The notes beneath the pieces are model-generated. The model saw only the letters and a list, made by a program, of their open reading frames with translations, ran no database searches and had not been told where the DNA came from. A stretch of 64,000 nucleotides of DNA from contig NZ_BAAAWE010000001.1 in NCBI RefSeq assembly GCF_039534915.1, forward strand, positions 6,200,001 through 6,264,000, in the 5' to 3' direction. Position 1 is the first letter of the stretch. Each line of letters starts with the position of its first letter. The stretch comes from Streptomyces roseofulvus. Lineage in GTDB: Bacteria; Actinomycetota; Actinomycetes; Streptomycetales; Streptomycetaceae. The translations under genes and the position numbers were made by a program. Positions 52,105 through 60,772 of the stretch are shown one piece after another.

Positions 52105-52935
52105 TCAGGCATGCTCCTTGAGGAAGGAGAGCAGCAGCTCGTTCACCCTCTCCGGCTGGTCCAGCTGGAGCCAGTGGCCCGCCTCCTCGACCCGCTCGTA
52201 CCGCCACGGGCCGTCGGCGAACTCGCCCGTCCGCTCCATCGAGCGCTCGGTGAGGAACCGGTCCCCGGTCGACCAGAGGCCCATCACCGGCACCTGCCGC
52301 GGCAGCGGCGCCACCGGCCCCTCCGGACCGAACAGGGACTCCGCGGGCACGCCCGCCCGGTAGATGTTCAGCGCCGCCGTCAGCGCGCCCGGGGCCCGCA
52401 GCGGCGCGATCACCGACTCCGCGTCCGGGTGCTCGGCCAGCATCTCCCGCAGCTGCGCGTAGTCGTCCCGGGAGAGCCAGTCCTCCGCGAGCCCGGCCAG
52501 CTGAAACAGCAACATGTACCAGGAGCGCTGCCGCTGCTCCCAGCCCGCGCCCCGGATCGCCCCGAGATGCCCCACCGAGAGCAGGCTCAGGCTGTCCACC
52601 CGGTGCGGCACCACCGACGCGATCCCCTGGGCGACCCCCGACCCCCAGTCGTGGCCCACCAGATGGAAGCGGTCCACGTCCAGCCGGGCCATCAGCTCCA
52701 GCACGTCCCCGACGTGCTTCGCCGGGTGGTACGCCTCGTGGCCGCCCTCCGGACGGTCCGACCCGCCGAAGCCGCGCAGGGTCGGCGCGACCGTGCGGAA
52801 GCCGGCCGCGTGGAGCGCCGGGACCTGGTGGCGCCACAGCGCGTGACTGTCGGGGAAGCCGTGCAGCAGCAGGACCACCGGCCCCTCGCCGCCCGTCTCG
52901 ACCTCCAGAGCCACCTCGGTCAGCTCGACCCGCAT
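52105..52935 (-). CDS. Alpha/beta hydrolase, epoxide-hydrolase-like
   Basis: The 276-residue alpha/beta hydrolase has HGFPDSHALW (oxyanion hole HGxP, near residue 25), GHDWGSGVAQGIA (nucleophile Asp instead of Ser, near residue 95), and VEEAGHWLQLDQPERV (catalytic His, near residue 254). Asp nucleophile with HGFP is the pattern of epoxide hydrolases and haloalkane dehalogenases. Two lid tyrosines are plausible but cannot be fixed by eye. The substrate is unknown; detoxification is likely. Convergent with the exonuclease (28-base gap). Confidence 0.93.
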   Translation of the reverse strand: MRVELTEVALEVETGGEGPVVLLLHGFPDSHALWRHQVPALHAAGFRTVAPTLRGFGGSDRPEGGHEAYHPAKHVGDVLELMARLDVDRFHLVGHDWGSGVAQGIASVVPHRVDSLSLLSVGHLGAIRGAGWEQRQRSWYMLLFQLAGLAEDWLSRDDYAQLREMLAEHPDAESVIAPLRAPGALTAALNIYRAGVPAESLFGPEGPVAPLPRQVPVMGLWSTGDRFLTERSMERTGEFADGPWRYERVEEAGHWLQLDQPERVNELLLSFLKEHA

Positions 52936-52988
52936 CCCAACACCCCGTTCCCCTCGGTCCGTTCGAAGGGATCATGATGTCAGGCCGG

Positions 52989-53846
52989 TCAGAAGGGATA
53001 CCAGCGGACCTCGGGATCGCCGTCCCGCAGCGAGGCCACCCGCCGCTCGAACTCGGCCAGCGCCTTCGGGTTGTGCGGCGCGTGCTGGGCCACCCAGGCG
53101 CAGCTCGCGGTCTCCCGCGCCCCGCGCAGCACCGCGCACCCCTCCCACTCCCGCACGTCCCAGCCGTACGCCTCGGTGAAGGCGTCGTAGGCCGCCGGGT
53201 CCAGGCCGTACCGGTCCCGGGAGAGCGCCAGCACCACCAAATCGTGCTCGCGCAGGTCCGAGGAGAAGGTCTCCAGGTCCATCAGGACCGGCCCGTCCGG
53301 GCCCACCTGGACGTTGCGGGGCAGCGCGTCGCCGTGGATCGGGCCGGGCGTCAGGTGCGGGGTGAGCGCGGCGGCCTCGGGCGCGAAGGAGTCCCGGCGC
53401 TCCCGCAGGAAGGCCGCGTCCGCCGGGTCGATCGCGTCCCCGGCCAGCCGCAGCCAGCGCTCCACGCCGCCCAGCAGCTCGCGCCGGGGCAGGGCGAAGC
53501 CCGTCGGCTCGGGCAGCGCGTGCACGGCGGTGAGGAGAGGGGCCAGGTCCCGCGGCTCGGCCGGCCGCACCGCCTCCGGCAGCGGGTGCCAGAAGGTCAG
53601 CGGATGGCCCTCCACCAGCCGCGGCTTCCGCTCCGCCGCCCGCACCGCCGGCACCCCGGCCTCGGCGAGCCAGCCGGCCAGCGCGACCTCCCGCTCCGCC
53701 CGCTCGAACAGTTCGGCGGACCGGCCCACCTTGACGACCAGACCGTCCACGGCGAAGACCGCGTTCTCGCCCAGCGCGAGGAGTCGCGCCCCGCCGGCCG
53801 GCAGCCCCGCCGCGGCCAGGATCTCCCGGGCCCTCGCCTCGTCCAT
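52989..53846 (-). CDS. Aminoglycoside phosphotransferase (APH)-fold kinase
   Basis: The 285-residue protein has a kinase-like fold: N-lobe LLALGENAVFAVDGLVVKVGRS (ATP lysine in VVKVG), HGDALPRNVQV (catalytic HGDxxxxN, near residue 172) and VLMDLETFSSD (metal-binding Asp, near residue 190). APH-family proteins phosphorylate antibiotics, choline, homoserine or others; resistance function cannot be assumed. ATG at 53846 lies 6 bases after AGGGAG; GTG at 53849 is in frame just before it. Confidence 0.9.
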   Translation of the reverse strand: MDEARAREILAAAGLPAGGARLLALGENAVFAVDGLVVKVGRSAELFERAEREVALAGWLAEAGVPAVRAAERKPRLVEGHPLTFWHPLPEAVRPAEPRDLAPLLTAVHALPEPTGFALPRRELLGGVERWLRLAGDAIDPADAAFLRERRDSFAPEAAALTPHLTPGPIHGDALPRNVQVGPDGPVLMDLETFSSDLREHDLVVLALSRDRYGLDPAAYDAFTEAYGWDVREWEGCAVLRGARETASCAWVAQHAPHNPKALAEFERRVASLRDGDPEVRWYPF

Positions 53847-54030
53847 CACTCTCTCCCTACCCGGTGGTACGTGTCCGCGAGCAGTGTCCCATCCCTGGCA
53901 GCACGGCCCGTCATTACGAAACCTTGTTCAATAAGTCACAGATGAGTGACGGGCCTTCCCCCGGCAGCCGTTCATCGGGGAGGGTTCGGACCAGCCACCG
54001 CGCCACCCCCCACGAGGCGCGGTGGCCTTC

Positions 54031-54036
54031 TACGCT
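54031..54036 (+). promoter_or_regulatory. -10-like hexamer TACGCT, leaderless promoter candidate
   Basis: The hexamer ends 6 bases before the ATG at 54043. The upstream 53900-53950 stretch is AT-rich for this genome and may hold the divergent APH promoter. Confidence 0.5.
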
Positions 54037-54042
54037 GACCGC

Positions 54043-54591
54043 ATGACGACGACGTACGCGCTCCTCCTCCGCGGCATCAACGTGAGCGGCCACCGCAAGC
54101 TCCCGATGGCCGAACTGCGCGCCCTGCTGGAAGGGCTCGGGCACACCGGCGTGCGGACCTACCTCCAGAGCGGGAACGCCGCCTTCACCACCGACGCGGA
54201 CGCCTCCGGGGACGCGCTCGCGGCCGCCGTCGAGAAGGAGATCGAGCGGCGCCTCGGCTTCCGCTGCGACTGTCTGGTCCGCGACGGCGCCTACCTCGCG
54301 GCCGTCGCCGACGCCTGCCCCTTCCCCGCCGGCGAACTGGAGGGGAAGCAGCTGCACGCCGTGTACTACTCCGCGCCGGTCGCCCCGGACCGCTTCGCGG
54401 CGGTCGACGCGGAGTCCTTCGCGCCCGAGGCGTTCGCCCTCGGCGACCGCGTGATGTACCTCTACACGCCCGACGGCCTCGGCCGCTCCAAGCTCGCCGA
54501 GGCCGTGATGAGGCCGTCCCTCACCAAGGGACTGGTGGCGACCGCCCGCAACTGGAACACCGTCCGCAAGCTGGTCGAGATGACCGCCTAG
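54043..54591 (+). CDS. DUF1697 protein
   Basis: The 182-residue protein has DUF1697 landmarks: TYALLLRGINVSGHRKLPMAELRALLEGLGHTGVRTYLQSGNAAF at the start and PSLTKGLVATARNWNTVRKLVEM at the end. The family has no assigned function; it is widespread in bacteria. The start ATG fits a leaderless mRNA; an upstream in-frame ATG exists at 54022. Its TAG stop overlaps the stop of the convergent chelatase gene (CTAG). Confidence 0.93.
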   Translation: MTTTYALLLRGINVSGHRKLPMAELRALLEGLGHTGVRTYLQSGNAAFTTDADASGDALAAAVEKEIERRLGFRCDCLVRDGAYLAAVADACPFPAGELEGKQLHAVYYSAPVAPDRFAAVDAESFAPEAFALGDRVMYLYTPDGLGRSKLAEAVMRPSLTKGLVATARNWNTVRKLVEMTA

Positions 54592-55334
54592 CCGACCGCG
54601 GCCGCCACCCGCTCCGGGGCGCCGACCGCCTCCGCGTACCGCTCCACGAGGAGCCGGGCCAGTTCGGGGGCGGGTCCGAGGACCCCGGCCAGCACGTCGG
54701 CCCCGGCGGCACCGGCCGCGATGCGGTCCGGCAGCCGGCCCGGCGCGATCACGTACGGGGCCACCGCCACCCGGCGGACGCCCGGTTCGGCGCGCAGCGC
54801 CCGTACGGCCTCCTCGGTGCGCGGGAGGGATGCGGAGGCGAACGCGGGTCGCACGGAGCACCAACCGGTGCGCCGCAGCTCCCGCGCCGTTTCTGCGATC
54901 GCCGCGATCGCCTCCGGGTCGGTGGAGCCCGCCGAGGCCAGGACGACCCCGGTGGTGCTCTGGTCGCCGGGCGTGAGCCCGGCCTCGTACAGGCGCCGTT
55001 CCACCGCCGCGAGGAGCAGCGGGGACGGGCCGAGGACCTCCGCCTGCCGGATCCGCAGCCCGGCCGGGGCCCGCCGCAGGACGGCCGGGACGTCGGCCTT
55101 GGCGTGGAAGGCCCGGGTCAGCAGCAGCGGCAGCGCCACCACGTCCCGTACCCCCTCGGCGGCGAGCCGGTCCAGGACGCCCGCCGGCGACGGCAGGTTG
55201 AAGTCCAGGAACGCGGTCTCCACCCGCAGCCCGGGCCGCAGCGCACCGGCCCGGCGCACCAGCGCCTGGACGGTCGCCGCGTGCCGCGGATCGCGGCTGC
55301 CGTGGGCGACGACGAGGAGGGTGGGGGAGGTCAT
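54588..55334 (-). CDS. Sirohydrochlorin chelatase-like protein (CbiX family)
   Basis: The 248-residue protein has two CbiX-like halves: LLVVAHGSRDPRHAATVQAL (metal-binding His, near residue 11), ALPLLLTRAFHAKADVP (second His, near residue 77), and GVVLASAGSTDPEAIAAIAETA with VAVAPYVIAPGRLPDRI in the C-terminal half, which lacks the histidines. It would insert iron into sirohydrochlorin for siroheme, the cofactor of the sulfite reductase in this cluster. It follows ssuC by 10 bases, the last gene of the sulfur operon. Confidence 0.9.
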   Translation of the reverse strand: MTSPTLLVVAHGSRDPRHAATVQALVRRAGALRPGLRVETAFLDFNLPSPAGVLDRLAAEGVRDVVALPLLLTRAFHAKADVPAVLRRAPAGLRIRQAEVLGPSPLLLAAVERRLYEAGLTPGDQSTTGVVLASAGSTDPEAIAAIAETARELRRTGWCSVRPAFASASLPRTEEAVRALRAEPGVRRVAVAPYVIAPGRLPDRIAAGAAGADVLAGVLGPAPELARLLVERYAEAVGAPERVAAAVG

Positions 55335-55344
55335 GGGCGGTCGC

Positions 55345-56229
55345 TCACTTCACCAGGAGGCCGCGGCGGCGGAGCACCGCGCGCTCCAGCGGGCTGAAGA
55401 GGAGCAGGTCGATCGCGATGCCGACGAGCAGGATCAGGAAGATCGCGAGGAAGATCCCCGGCATGTCGAAGTTGTTGCGGCCGTTCTCCAGCAGCTGGCC
55501 GAGGCCGAGGCCCAGGTCGGGGGAGGAGGCGATGATCTCGGCGGCCATCAGCGACCGCCAGGAGAACGCCCAGCCCTGCTTCAGGCCGGCGAGGTAGCCC
55601 GGCAGCGCGGCCGGCATCACGATGTGCCAGGCGCCCTTCAGACCCGTCGCGCCGAGCGTCCGCCCGGCCCGCAGGAAGAGCGGCGGCACCTGGTCCACGC
55701 CCGCCACCAGGCCGTTGGCGATCGACGGGACGGCGCCGAGCAGGATCACCGCGAACATCATCGAGTCGTTGAGGCCCAGCCAGAGCACCGCGGGCGCCAC
55801 CCAGGCGACCGACGGGAGCGACTGGAGGCCGGAGAGGATCGGGCCGATCGCCGTCCGGATCACCTGCACCCGGGCGACGAGCAGCCCCAGCGGGGTGCCG
55901 ATCGCCAGGGCGAGGAGGAAGCCGAGGAGGGCCCGGGAGACGCTGGTCCACAGCACCTCCAGGAGGGTGCCCTCCAGCCACATCGTCTCCAGGCTCGCCC
56001 AGACCGCGCCGGGCGACGGCAGCTTGCCGGCGTCGGCGACCTCCAGGGTGACGAGCAGCTGCCAGACGCCGAGGACCAGCACGATCGCCAGGACCGGCGG
56101 CAGCACCTTCTTCAGCAGGACCTCGCGCAGCGGGGTGCGGCGGACCTGCACGCTGTCCAGCGCGTCGAGTCCGGCCTCCAGGCCCGCGAGGTCGTCGCCC
56201 TTGCGGACGGTGGTCTCAGTGCTGGCCAT
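55345..56229 (-). CDS. ssuC: Aliphatic sulfonate-type ABC transporter permease (SsuC-like)
   Basis: The 294-residue BPD-type permease has about six membrane helices, with ISGLQSLPSVAWVAPAVLWLG and the EAA-loop region GATGLKGAWHIVMPAALPGYLAGLKQGWAFSWRSLMAAEII characteristic of the SsuC/TauC/NrtB group. It forms the membrane channel with SsuB-like ATPase and SsuA-like lipoprotein. ATG at 56229 overlaps the 3' end of ssuB by 14 bases; ATG at 56247 is an alternative. Sulfonate substrate is inferred from the sulfur-assimilation context; nitrate or taurine cannot be excluded. Confidence 0.92.
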   Translation of the reverse strand: MASTETTVRKGDDLAGLEAGLDALDSVQVRRTPLREVLLKKVLPPVLAIVLVLGVWQLLVTLEVADAGKLPSPGAVWASLETMWLEGTLLEVLWTSVSRALLGFLLALAIGTPLGLLVARVQVIRTAIGPILSGLQSLPSVAWVAPAVLWLGLNDSMMFAVILLGAVPSIANGLVAGVDQVPPLFLRAGRTLGATGLKGAWHIVMPAALPGYLAGLKQGWAFSWRSLMAAEIIASSPDLGLGLGQLLENGRNNFDMPGIFLAIFLILLVGIAIDLLLFSPLERAVLRRRGLLVK

Positions 56230-57013
56230 GTCGGCGGATCTCCCCACGCAGTTCTTCGGTGATCTCGACGGACAGTTCCGCCACGGCGGCGTCCTCGATG
56301 CGGCGCGGCTGCGGGATGTCGATGGTCCACTCCCGGGCGATCCGGCCGGGCCGGGAGGAGAGCAGGACGACGCGCTCGGCCAGCCGCACGGCCTCGCGCA
56401 CGTTGTGCGTGACGAAGAGGACGGAGAGGTTCGTCTCCCGCCAGATCCGGGTGAGCTCGTCGTGCAGCACGTCCCGGGTGATGGCGTCGAGCGCGGCGAA
56501 CGGCTCGTCCATCAGGAGCAGGTCGCCGGCCTGCGCGAGGGCGCGGGCCAGCGCCACCCGCTGCCGCATGCCGCCGGACAGCTCGTGCACCCGCTTGCCG
56601 TACGAGCCGCCGAGCCGGACCAGTTCGAGCAGGCGCTCCGCCTCGGGGCGGCGCTCGGCCTTCGGCACCCCGCGCAGCTTCAGCGCCAGCTCGATGTTCT
56701 TTCCGGCGGTGAGCCACGGGAAGAGGGCGTGCTCCTGGAACATCAGGGCCGGCCGGCCGCCGGGGGTCTCGATGGACCCCGCGGACGGCCGGTCGAGCCC
56801 GGCGACCAGGTTGAGCAGGGTGGACTTGCCGCAGCCCGAGGCGCCCAGCAGGGTGACGAACTCGCCGGGCGCGACATCGAGGGAGATGTCGTCGAGGACG
56901 AGCTGGCCGCCGGCGGGACCGCCGAAGGACTTGGAGACGTGCTCGAGGCGCGCGGCGTGCCCGGTCCGGGTCGCGCGGTCCTCGGCCTTGGCGGGCGTCG
57001 TGGTCGTGGCCAT
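56216..57013 (-). CDS. ssuB: Sulfonate-type ABC transporter ATP-binding protein (SsuB-like)
   Basis: The 265-residue ATPase has Walker A GASGCGKST (near residue 54), Q-loop LMFQEHALFPW, signature LSGGMRQRVALARAL (near residue 140) and Walker B LLLMDEPFAALD, with the switch His in VTHNVREAV. ATG at 57013 is preferred because GGAGGTGA lies five bases upstream; GTG at 57022 falls inside that site. It energises import by the neighbouring permease and binding protein. Confidence 0.95.
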   Translation of the reverse strand: MATTTTPAKAEDRATRTGHAARLEHVSKSFGGPAGGQLVLDDISLDVAPGEFVTLLGASGCGKSTLLNLVAGLDRPSAGSIETPGGRPALMFQEHALFPWLTAGKNIELALKLRGVPKAERRPEAERLLELVRLGGSYGKRVHELSGGMRQRVALARALAQAGDLLLMDEPFAALDAITRDVLHDELTRIWRETNLSVLFVTHNVREAVRLAERVVLLSSRPGRIAREWTIDIPQPRRIEDAAVAELSVEITEELRGEIRRHGQH

Positions 57014-57047
57014 GGTCGTCACCTCCTGGGTATGAGCTGCGGGCTGG

Positions 57048-58157
57048 TTACTTCACGCCGAGACCGGCGTCGGGGACCTCGGGCCGGCCCTCGGCCTTCA
57101 GGACCTTGTTGAGCGGTCGCAGGTCGTAGATGCCCTTCAGGTCGGGCTCCTCGAGGAGACCGGCCTTCACCGCGTGGTCGGCCTGCGCCTGCAGGGTGGC
57201 GGCCAGCGGGTCGTCGGTGAAGGTGATGGACGGCCAGGCGCCGTCGATCACCCGGGCGCCGAGCGGCTTGCCGGACAGCTCCTTGAGCCGGGAGTTGGCG
57301 GACTCCTTGGCCTTGTCCGGGTGGGCGTTGATCCAGGCGTTGGTCTTCACCGAGCCGCGCAGGACCGCCTCCACCACGTCCGGGTGCTCCTTCAGGAACT
57401 TCTGGGACACGATGATGTTGGTGATGACGAACTTGTCGCCGGGCCAGAGCGTCGACTCGTCGAGGAGCACCTTCGCGCCCTCGCTGACGAGCTTCGAGGC
57501 GGTCGGCTCCGGCACCCAGGCGCCGTCGATGGCACCGGACTTGTAGGCGTCGGGGGTCACCTTGTTGTCGGTGCGCAGGACCGAGACGTCGCCCTTGCCG
57601 CTCTCCGCGTCGACCTTCCAGCCCTTCTCGGAGATCCAGTTGAGGAAGGCCACGTCCTGGGTGTTGCCGTGCTGCGGGGTCGCGATCCGCTTGCCCTTGA
57701 CGTCGTCCAGCGTCTTGATCTTCGCCGGGTTCACCACGAGCTTGACGCCGCCGGAGGCGGAGCCGCCGACGATGCGCAGGTTCTGGCCCTTGGACTTGGT
57801 GTAGCCGTTGATGGCCGGCGAGGGGCCGATGAAGCCGATGTCGATCGAGCCGGCGTTGAGCGCCTCGATCTCGGACGGGCCGGCGTTGAAGGTCGAGACC
57901 TTCAGCTCGGTGCCGCCGAGTTCCTTCTGGAAGATGCCCTCCTGGTCGCCGACCAGGGCCGTGGCGTGCGTCAGATTGGGGAAGTACCCGAGCCGTACCG
58001 AGTCGGCGGACAGCTTCTCGCCCGTCGCCGCCACCTTCTTCACGTCGGTCTTGGCCTGCGAGCCGTAGCCGCACGAGGCGAGCGCGCCGATCAGCAGCGG
58101 CAGCGTGGCGACGGCGGCGAGGCCGCGGAGCGGGGTGGTACGGGTGGTGGCAGGCAC
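57048..58157 (-). CDS. ssuA: Sulfonate-type ABC substrate-binding lipoprotein (SsuA-like)
   Basis: The 369-residue lipoprotein has signal LAAVATLPLLIGALASCGYG with lipobox LASC. The body is a periplasmic-binding-protein type II fold: VRLGYFPNLTHATALVG, FNAGPSEIEALNAGSIDIGFIGPSPAING, KRIATPQHGNTQDVAFLNWI and GAWVPEPTASKL. It captures sulfonates or similar anions outside the membrane. GTG at 58157 is chosen because GGGGAAG precedes it and it gives a normal signal peptide; the frame is open to 58223. A short leader frame lies upstream. Confidence 0.93.
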   Translation of the reverse strand: MPATTRTTPLRGLAAVATLPLLIGALASCGYGSQAKTDVKKVAATGEKLSADSVRLGYFPNLTHATALVGDQEGIFQKELGGTELKVSTFNAGPSEIEALNAGSIDIGFIGPSPAINGYTKSKGQNLRIVGGSASGGVKLVVNPAKIKTLDDVKGKRIATPQHGNTQDVAFLNWISEKGWKVDAESGKGDVSVLRTDNKVTPDAYKSGAIDGAWVPEPTASKLVSEGAKVLLDESTLWPGDKFVITNIIVSQKFLKEHPDVVEAVLRGSVKTNAWINAHPDKAKESANSRLKELSGKPLGARVIDGAWPSITFTDDPLAATLQAQADHAVKAGLLEEPDLKGIYDLRPLNKVLKAEGRPEVPDAGLGVK

Positions 58158-58176
58158 GGGAGGTCTTCCCCTCGAT

Positions 58177-58260
58177 TCAGTGAAGTCTGCGTTTGCGGCG
58201 GTGCGGGTGGAGCGGCGTCGCACGGCGCGGGCCGTGCGCGGAGGCGGTCAGCACGCACAT
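58177..58260 (-). CDS. Possible 27-aa leader peptide with Cys as second codon
   Basis: ATG at 58260, nine bases after GGAGG, opens a 27-codon frame starting MCVLTASAHG and ending HRRKRRLH. Its stop is 19 bases from the ssuA GTG. Early Cys codon and position in front of a sulfur-import gene suggest a translation-dependent attenuator, but it could be a chance frame. The 12-bp palindrome CCTTCGCGAAGG (58316-58327) lies between it and the cysN stop. Confidence 0.35.
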   Translation of the reverse strand: MCVLTASAHGPRRATPLHPHRRKRRLH

Positions 58261-58350
58261 CGCGCGACACCTCCGCTGCCCGCGCCGAGGGCGCCGGAGC
58301 CGACCCGGCCGCCTTCCTTCGCGAAGGTCCCGAAGAAGTCCCGGGTCATG

Positions 58351-59709
58351 TCAGAAGTCCCACCCGTCCTCGTCGTCGCCGGCCACGACGGCCTTGGCGG
58401 TGGCGAAGGACTCGCCCGCCATGCCGGCCGCGAGGGTGGTGCCGTCGGCGGGGTCGATCAGCAGGAACGAGCCGGTGCGGCGGGAGTCCGCGTACGCGTC
58501 GAGCGCCAGCGGCTCCGCGGTGCGGACCCGGACCCGGCCGATGTCGTTGGCGACGAGCTGCCCCGGGTTCGGGTGCTGGGAGAGGTCGTCCAGGGTGAGC
58601 CGGGACGGGATCTCCTTGACGATCGCCTTGACCGTGCGGGTGGTGTGCTTGAGCAGCACCCGCTGGCCGACGGTGAGCGGCTGGTCGGCGACGTGGCAGA
58701 CGGTCGCCTCGACGTCCTGGCTGGTGGCCGGGGCGTCGCCGCTCGGGGCGAGCAGGTCGCCGCGCGAGATGTCGATGTCGTCGGCGAGCCGGATCGTCAC
58801 CGACTGCGGCGCCCAGGCGATGTCCACGGCCGTGTTTGATCCAAGACCGGTGCCCAGCGCGTCGATCGCGGTGATCGTCGACGTCCTGCCCGACGGCAGG
58901 ACGGTGATCTCCTCGCCGACCCGGAACGCGCCGGCCGCGATCTGGCCCGCGTAGCCGCGGTAGTCGGGGTGCTCGGCGGTCTGCGGGCGGATCACGTACT
59001 GGACGGGGAAGCGGGCGTGGCAGGCCGTCAGGTCGTGGCTGACCGGGACGGTCTCCAGGTGCTCCAGGACGGTCGGGCCGCCGTACCAGTCCATGTTCGC
59101 GGACGGCTCCACCACGTTGTCGCCGGCGAGCGCCGAGATCGGGATCGCGGTGATCTCCGGGACGCCGAGCTCGGAGGCGTACGTCGTGAACTCCTCGGCG
59201 ATCGCCGCGAAGACGGGCTCGGCGTAGTCGACGAGGTCCATCTTGTTCACGGCCAGCACCACGTGCGGGACGCGGAGCAGCGCGGCGACGGCGGCGTGCC
59301 GGCGGGTCTGCTCGACGACGCCGTTGCGGGCGTCGACCAGGACCACGGCCAGCTCGGCCGTCGAGGCGCCGGTGACCATGTTCCGGGTGTACTGCACGTG
59401 CCCGGGGGTGTCGGCGAGGATGAACCGGCGGCGGGCGGTGGCGAAGTAGCGGTACGCCACGTCGATGGTGATGCCCTGCTCGCGCTCGGCCCGCAGACCG
59501 TCGGTCAGCAGCGCCAGGTCGGGGGCGTCCTGGCCGCGCTGGATCGACGCGGCCTCGACGGCCTCCAGCTGGTCGGTGAGGACCGACTTGGAGTCGTGCA
59601 GCAGCCGGCCGACCAGGGTGGACTTGCCGTCGTCGACGGAGCCGGCGGTGGCGAAGCGCAGCAGGGTGGTGGCCGAGACGTCGGCGAACTGCTCGGTGGA
59701 CGTGCTCAT
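58351..59709 (-). CDS. cysN: Sulfate adenylyltransferase GTPase subunit
   Basis: The 452-residue GTPase subunit of ATP sulfurylase couples GTP hydrolysis to APS formation. It has G1 GSVDDGKSTLVGRLLHDSK (near residue 17), G3 DTPGHVQYTRNMVTGAST (near residue 96) and G4 VLAVNKMDLVDYAEPVF (near residue 148), followed by EF-Tu-like beta-barrel domains (LLKHTTRTVKAIVKEI). It lacks a fused CysC domain, consistent with a separate cysC upstream. The start is two bases after the cysD stop (TAA-CC-ATG). Confidence 0.96.
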   Translation of the reverse strand: MSTSTEQFADVSATTLLRFATAGSVDDGKSTLVGRLLHDSKSVLTDQLEAVEAASIQRGQDAPDLALLTDGLRAEREQGITIDVAYRYFATARRRFILADTPGHVQYTRNMVTGASTAELAVVLVDARNGVVEQTRRHAAVAALLRVPHVVLAVNKMDLVDYAEPVFAAIAEEFTTYASELGVPEITAIPISALAGDNVVEPSANMDWYGGPTVLEHLETVPVSHDLTACHARFPVQYVIRPQTAEHPDYRGYAGQIAAGAFRVGEEITVLPSGRTSTITAIDALGTGLGSNTAVDIAWAPQSVTIRLADDIDISRGDLLAPSGDAPATSQDVEATVCHVADQPLTVGQRVLLKHTTRTVKAIVKEIPSRLTLDDLSQHPNPGQLVANDIGRVRVRTAEPLALDAYADSRRTGSFLLIDPADGTTLAAGMAGESFATAKAVVAGDDEDGWDF

Positions 59710-59711
59710 GG

Positions 59712-60647
59712 TTAGAAGTACCCTTCGCGCTTGCGGTCTTCCATCGCGGCCTCGGACATCTTGTCGTCGGCGCGGGTCGCGCCCCGCTCGGTGAGGCGGG
59801 AGGCGGCGATCTCGGCGATGACGGCGTCCAGCGTGGTGGCGTCGGAGTCGACGGCGCCCGTGCAGGACATGTCACCGACGGTGCGGTAGCGGATCAGGCG
59901 CTTCTCGACCGTCTCCGACTCCTTCGGGCCGCCCCACTCGCCGGCGGTCAGCCACATGCCGTTGCGGGCGAACACCTCGCGCTCGTGGGCGAAGTAGATC
60001 TCCGGCAGCTCGATGCCCTCGCGGGCGATGTACTGCCAGACGTCCAGCTCGGTCCAGTTCGACAGCGGGAAGACGCGGACGTGCTCGCCGGGGGCGTGCC
60101 GGCCGTTGTACAGCTGCCACAGCTCGGGGCGCTGGCGGCGCGGGTCCCACTGCGAGAACTCGTCGCGGAGGGAGAACACCCGCTCCTTGGCGCGGGCCTT
60201 CTCCTCGTCGCGGCGGCCGCCGCCGAACACCGCGTCGAAGCGGTGCTGCTGGATCGCCTCGGTGAGCGGCACCGTCTGGAGCGGGTTGCGGGTGCCGTCG
60301 GGGCGCTCGCGGAGCTTGCCGGCGTCGATGTACTCCTGCACGGAGGCGACGTACAGCCGCAGCCCGTGCTCGGCGACGACCCGGTCGCGGTACTCGATGA
60401 CCTCGGGGAAGTTGTGCCCGGTGTCGACGTGCAGCAGCGTGAAGGGGATCGCCGCGGGGGCGAACGCCTTCAGCGCCAGGTGCAGCATGACGATGGAGTC
60501 CTTGCCGCCGGAGAAGAGGATCACCGGCCGCTCGAACTCGCCCGCCACCTCACGGAAGATGTGGACGGCCTCGGACTCCAGCGAGTCGAGGTGCGACAGC
60601 GCGAACGGGCTGTCGATCGTGTCATGCGTGTGGGCGACGGTCGTCAT
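59712..60647 (-). CDS. cysD: Sulfate adenylyltransferase subunit 2
   Basis: The 311-residue catalytic subunit of ATP sulfurylase forms APS from sulfate and ATP. It has the PP-loop SGGKDSIVMLHLALKAF (near residue 46), FTLLHVDTGHNFPEVIEYRDR, FGGGRRDEEKARAKERVFS, and FPLSNWTELDVWQYI. ATG overlaps the stop of a small upstream frame by 4 bases; AAAGGGA lies seven bases in front. It is followed two bases later by cysN. Confidence 0.97.
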   Translation of the reverse strand: MTTVAHTHDTIDSPFALSHLDSLESEAVHIFREVAGEFERPVILFSGGKDSIVMLHLALKAFAPAAIPFTLLHVDTGHNFPEVIEYRDRVVAEHGLRLYVASVQEYIDAGKLRERPDGTRNPLQTVPLTEAIQQHRFDAVFGGGRRDEEKARAKERVFSLRDEFSQWDPRRQRPELWQLYNGRHAPGEHVRVFPLSNWTELDVWQYIAREGIELPEIYFAHEREVFARNGMWLTAGEWGGPKESETVEKRLIRYRTVGDMSCTGAVDSDATTLDAVIAEIAASRLTERGATRADDKMSEAAMEDRKREGYF

Positions 60648-60772
60648 GCTGCGTCCCTTTCGTTCTCCGCCGAGGACTTCGTCCAGGGGGTACCCCCATC
60701 TCCGCCCACGCGGCGCAGAGCTGCGGCTGTCGTACTCGTCTGCGGACCGGCGGCCGCGCGGACGTCGCTCAC
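60644..60772 (-). CDS. Possible 42-aa coupling frame between cysC and cysD
   Basis: GTG at 60772 overlaps the cysC stop (GTGA) and the TGA stop overlaps the cysD ATG (ATGA), so this frame would be coupled on both sides. It encodes a hydrophilic peptide ending GGTPWTKSSAENERDAA with no known domain. It includes the GGGGGTACCCCC palindrome (60686-60697). It may be spacer that happens to be open; a repeat insertion is the other reading. Confidence 0.3.
   Translation of the reverse strand: MSDVRAAAGPQTSTTAAALRRVGGDGGTPWTKSSAENERDAA

Noticed and set aside
52989..53846. APH-fold gene as an aminoglycoside resistance gene
   Set aside because: Only the generic HGDxxxxN/DxE kinase motifs are visible; the family is too broad to claim resistance.
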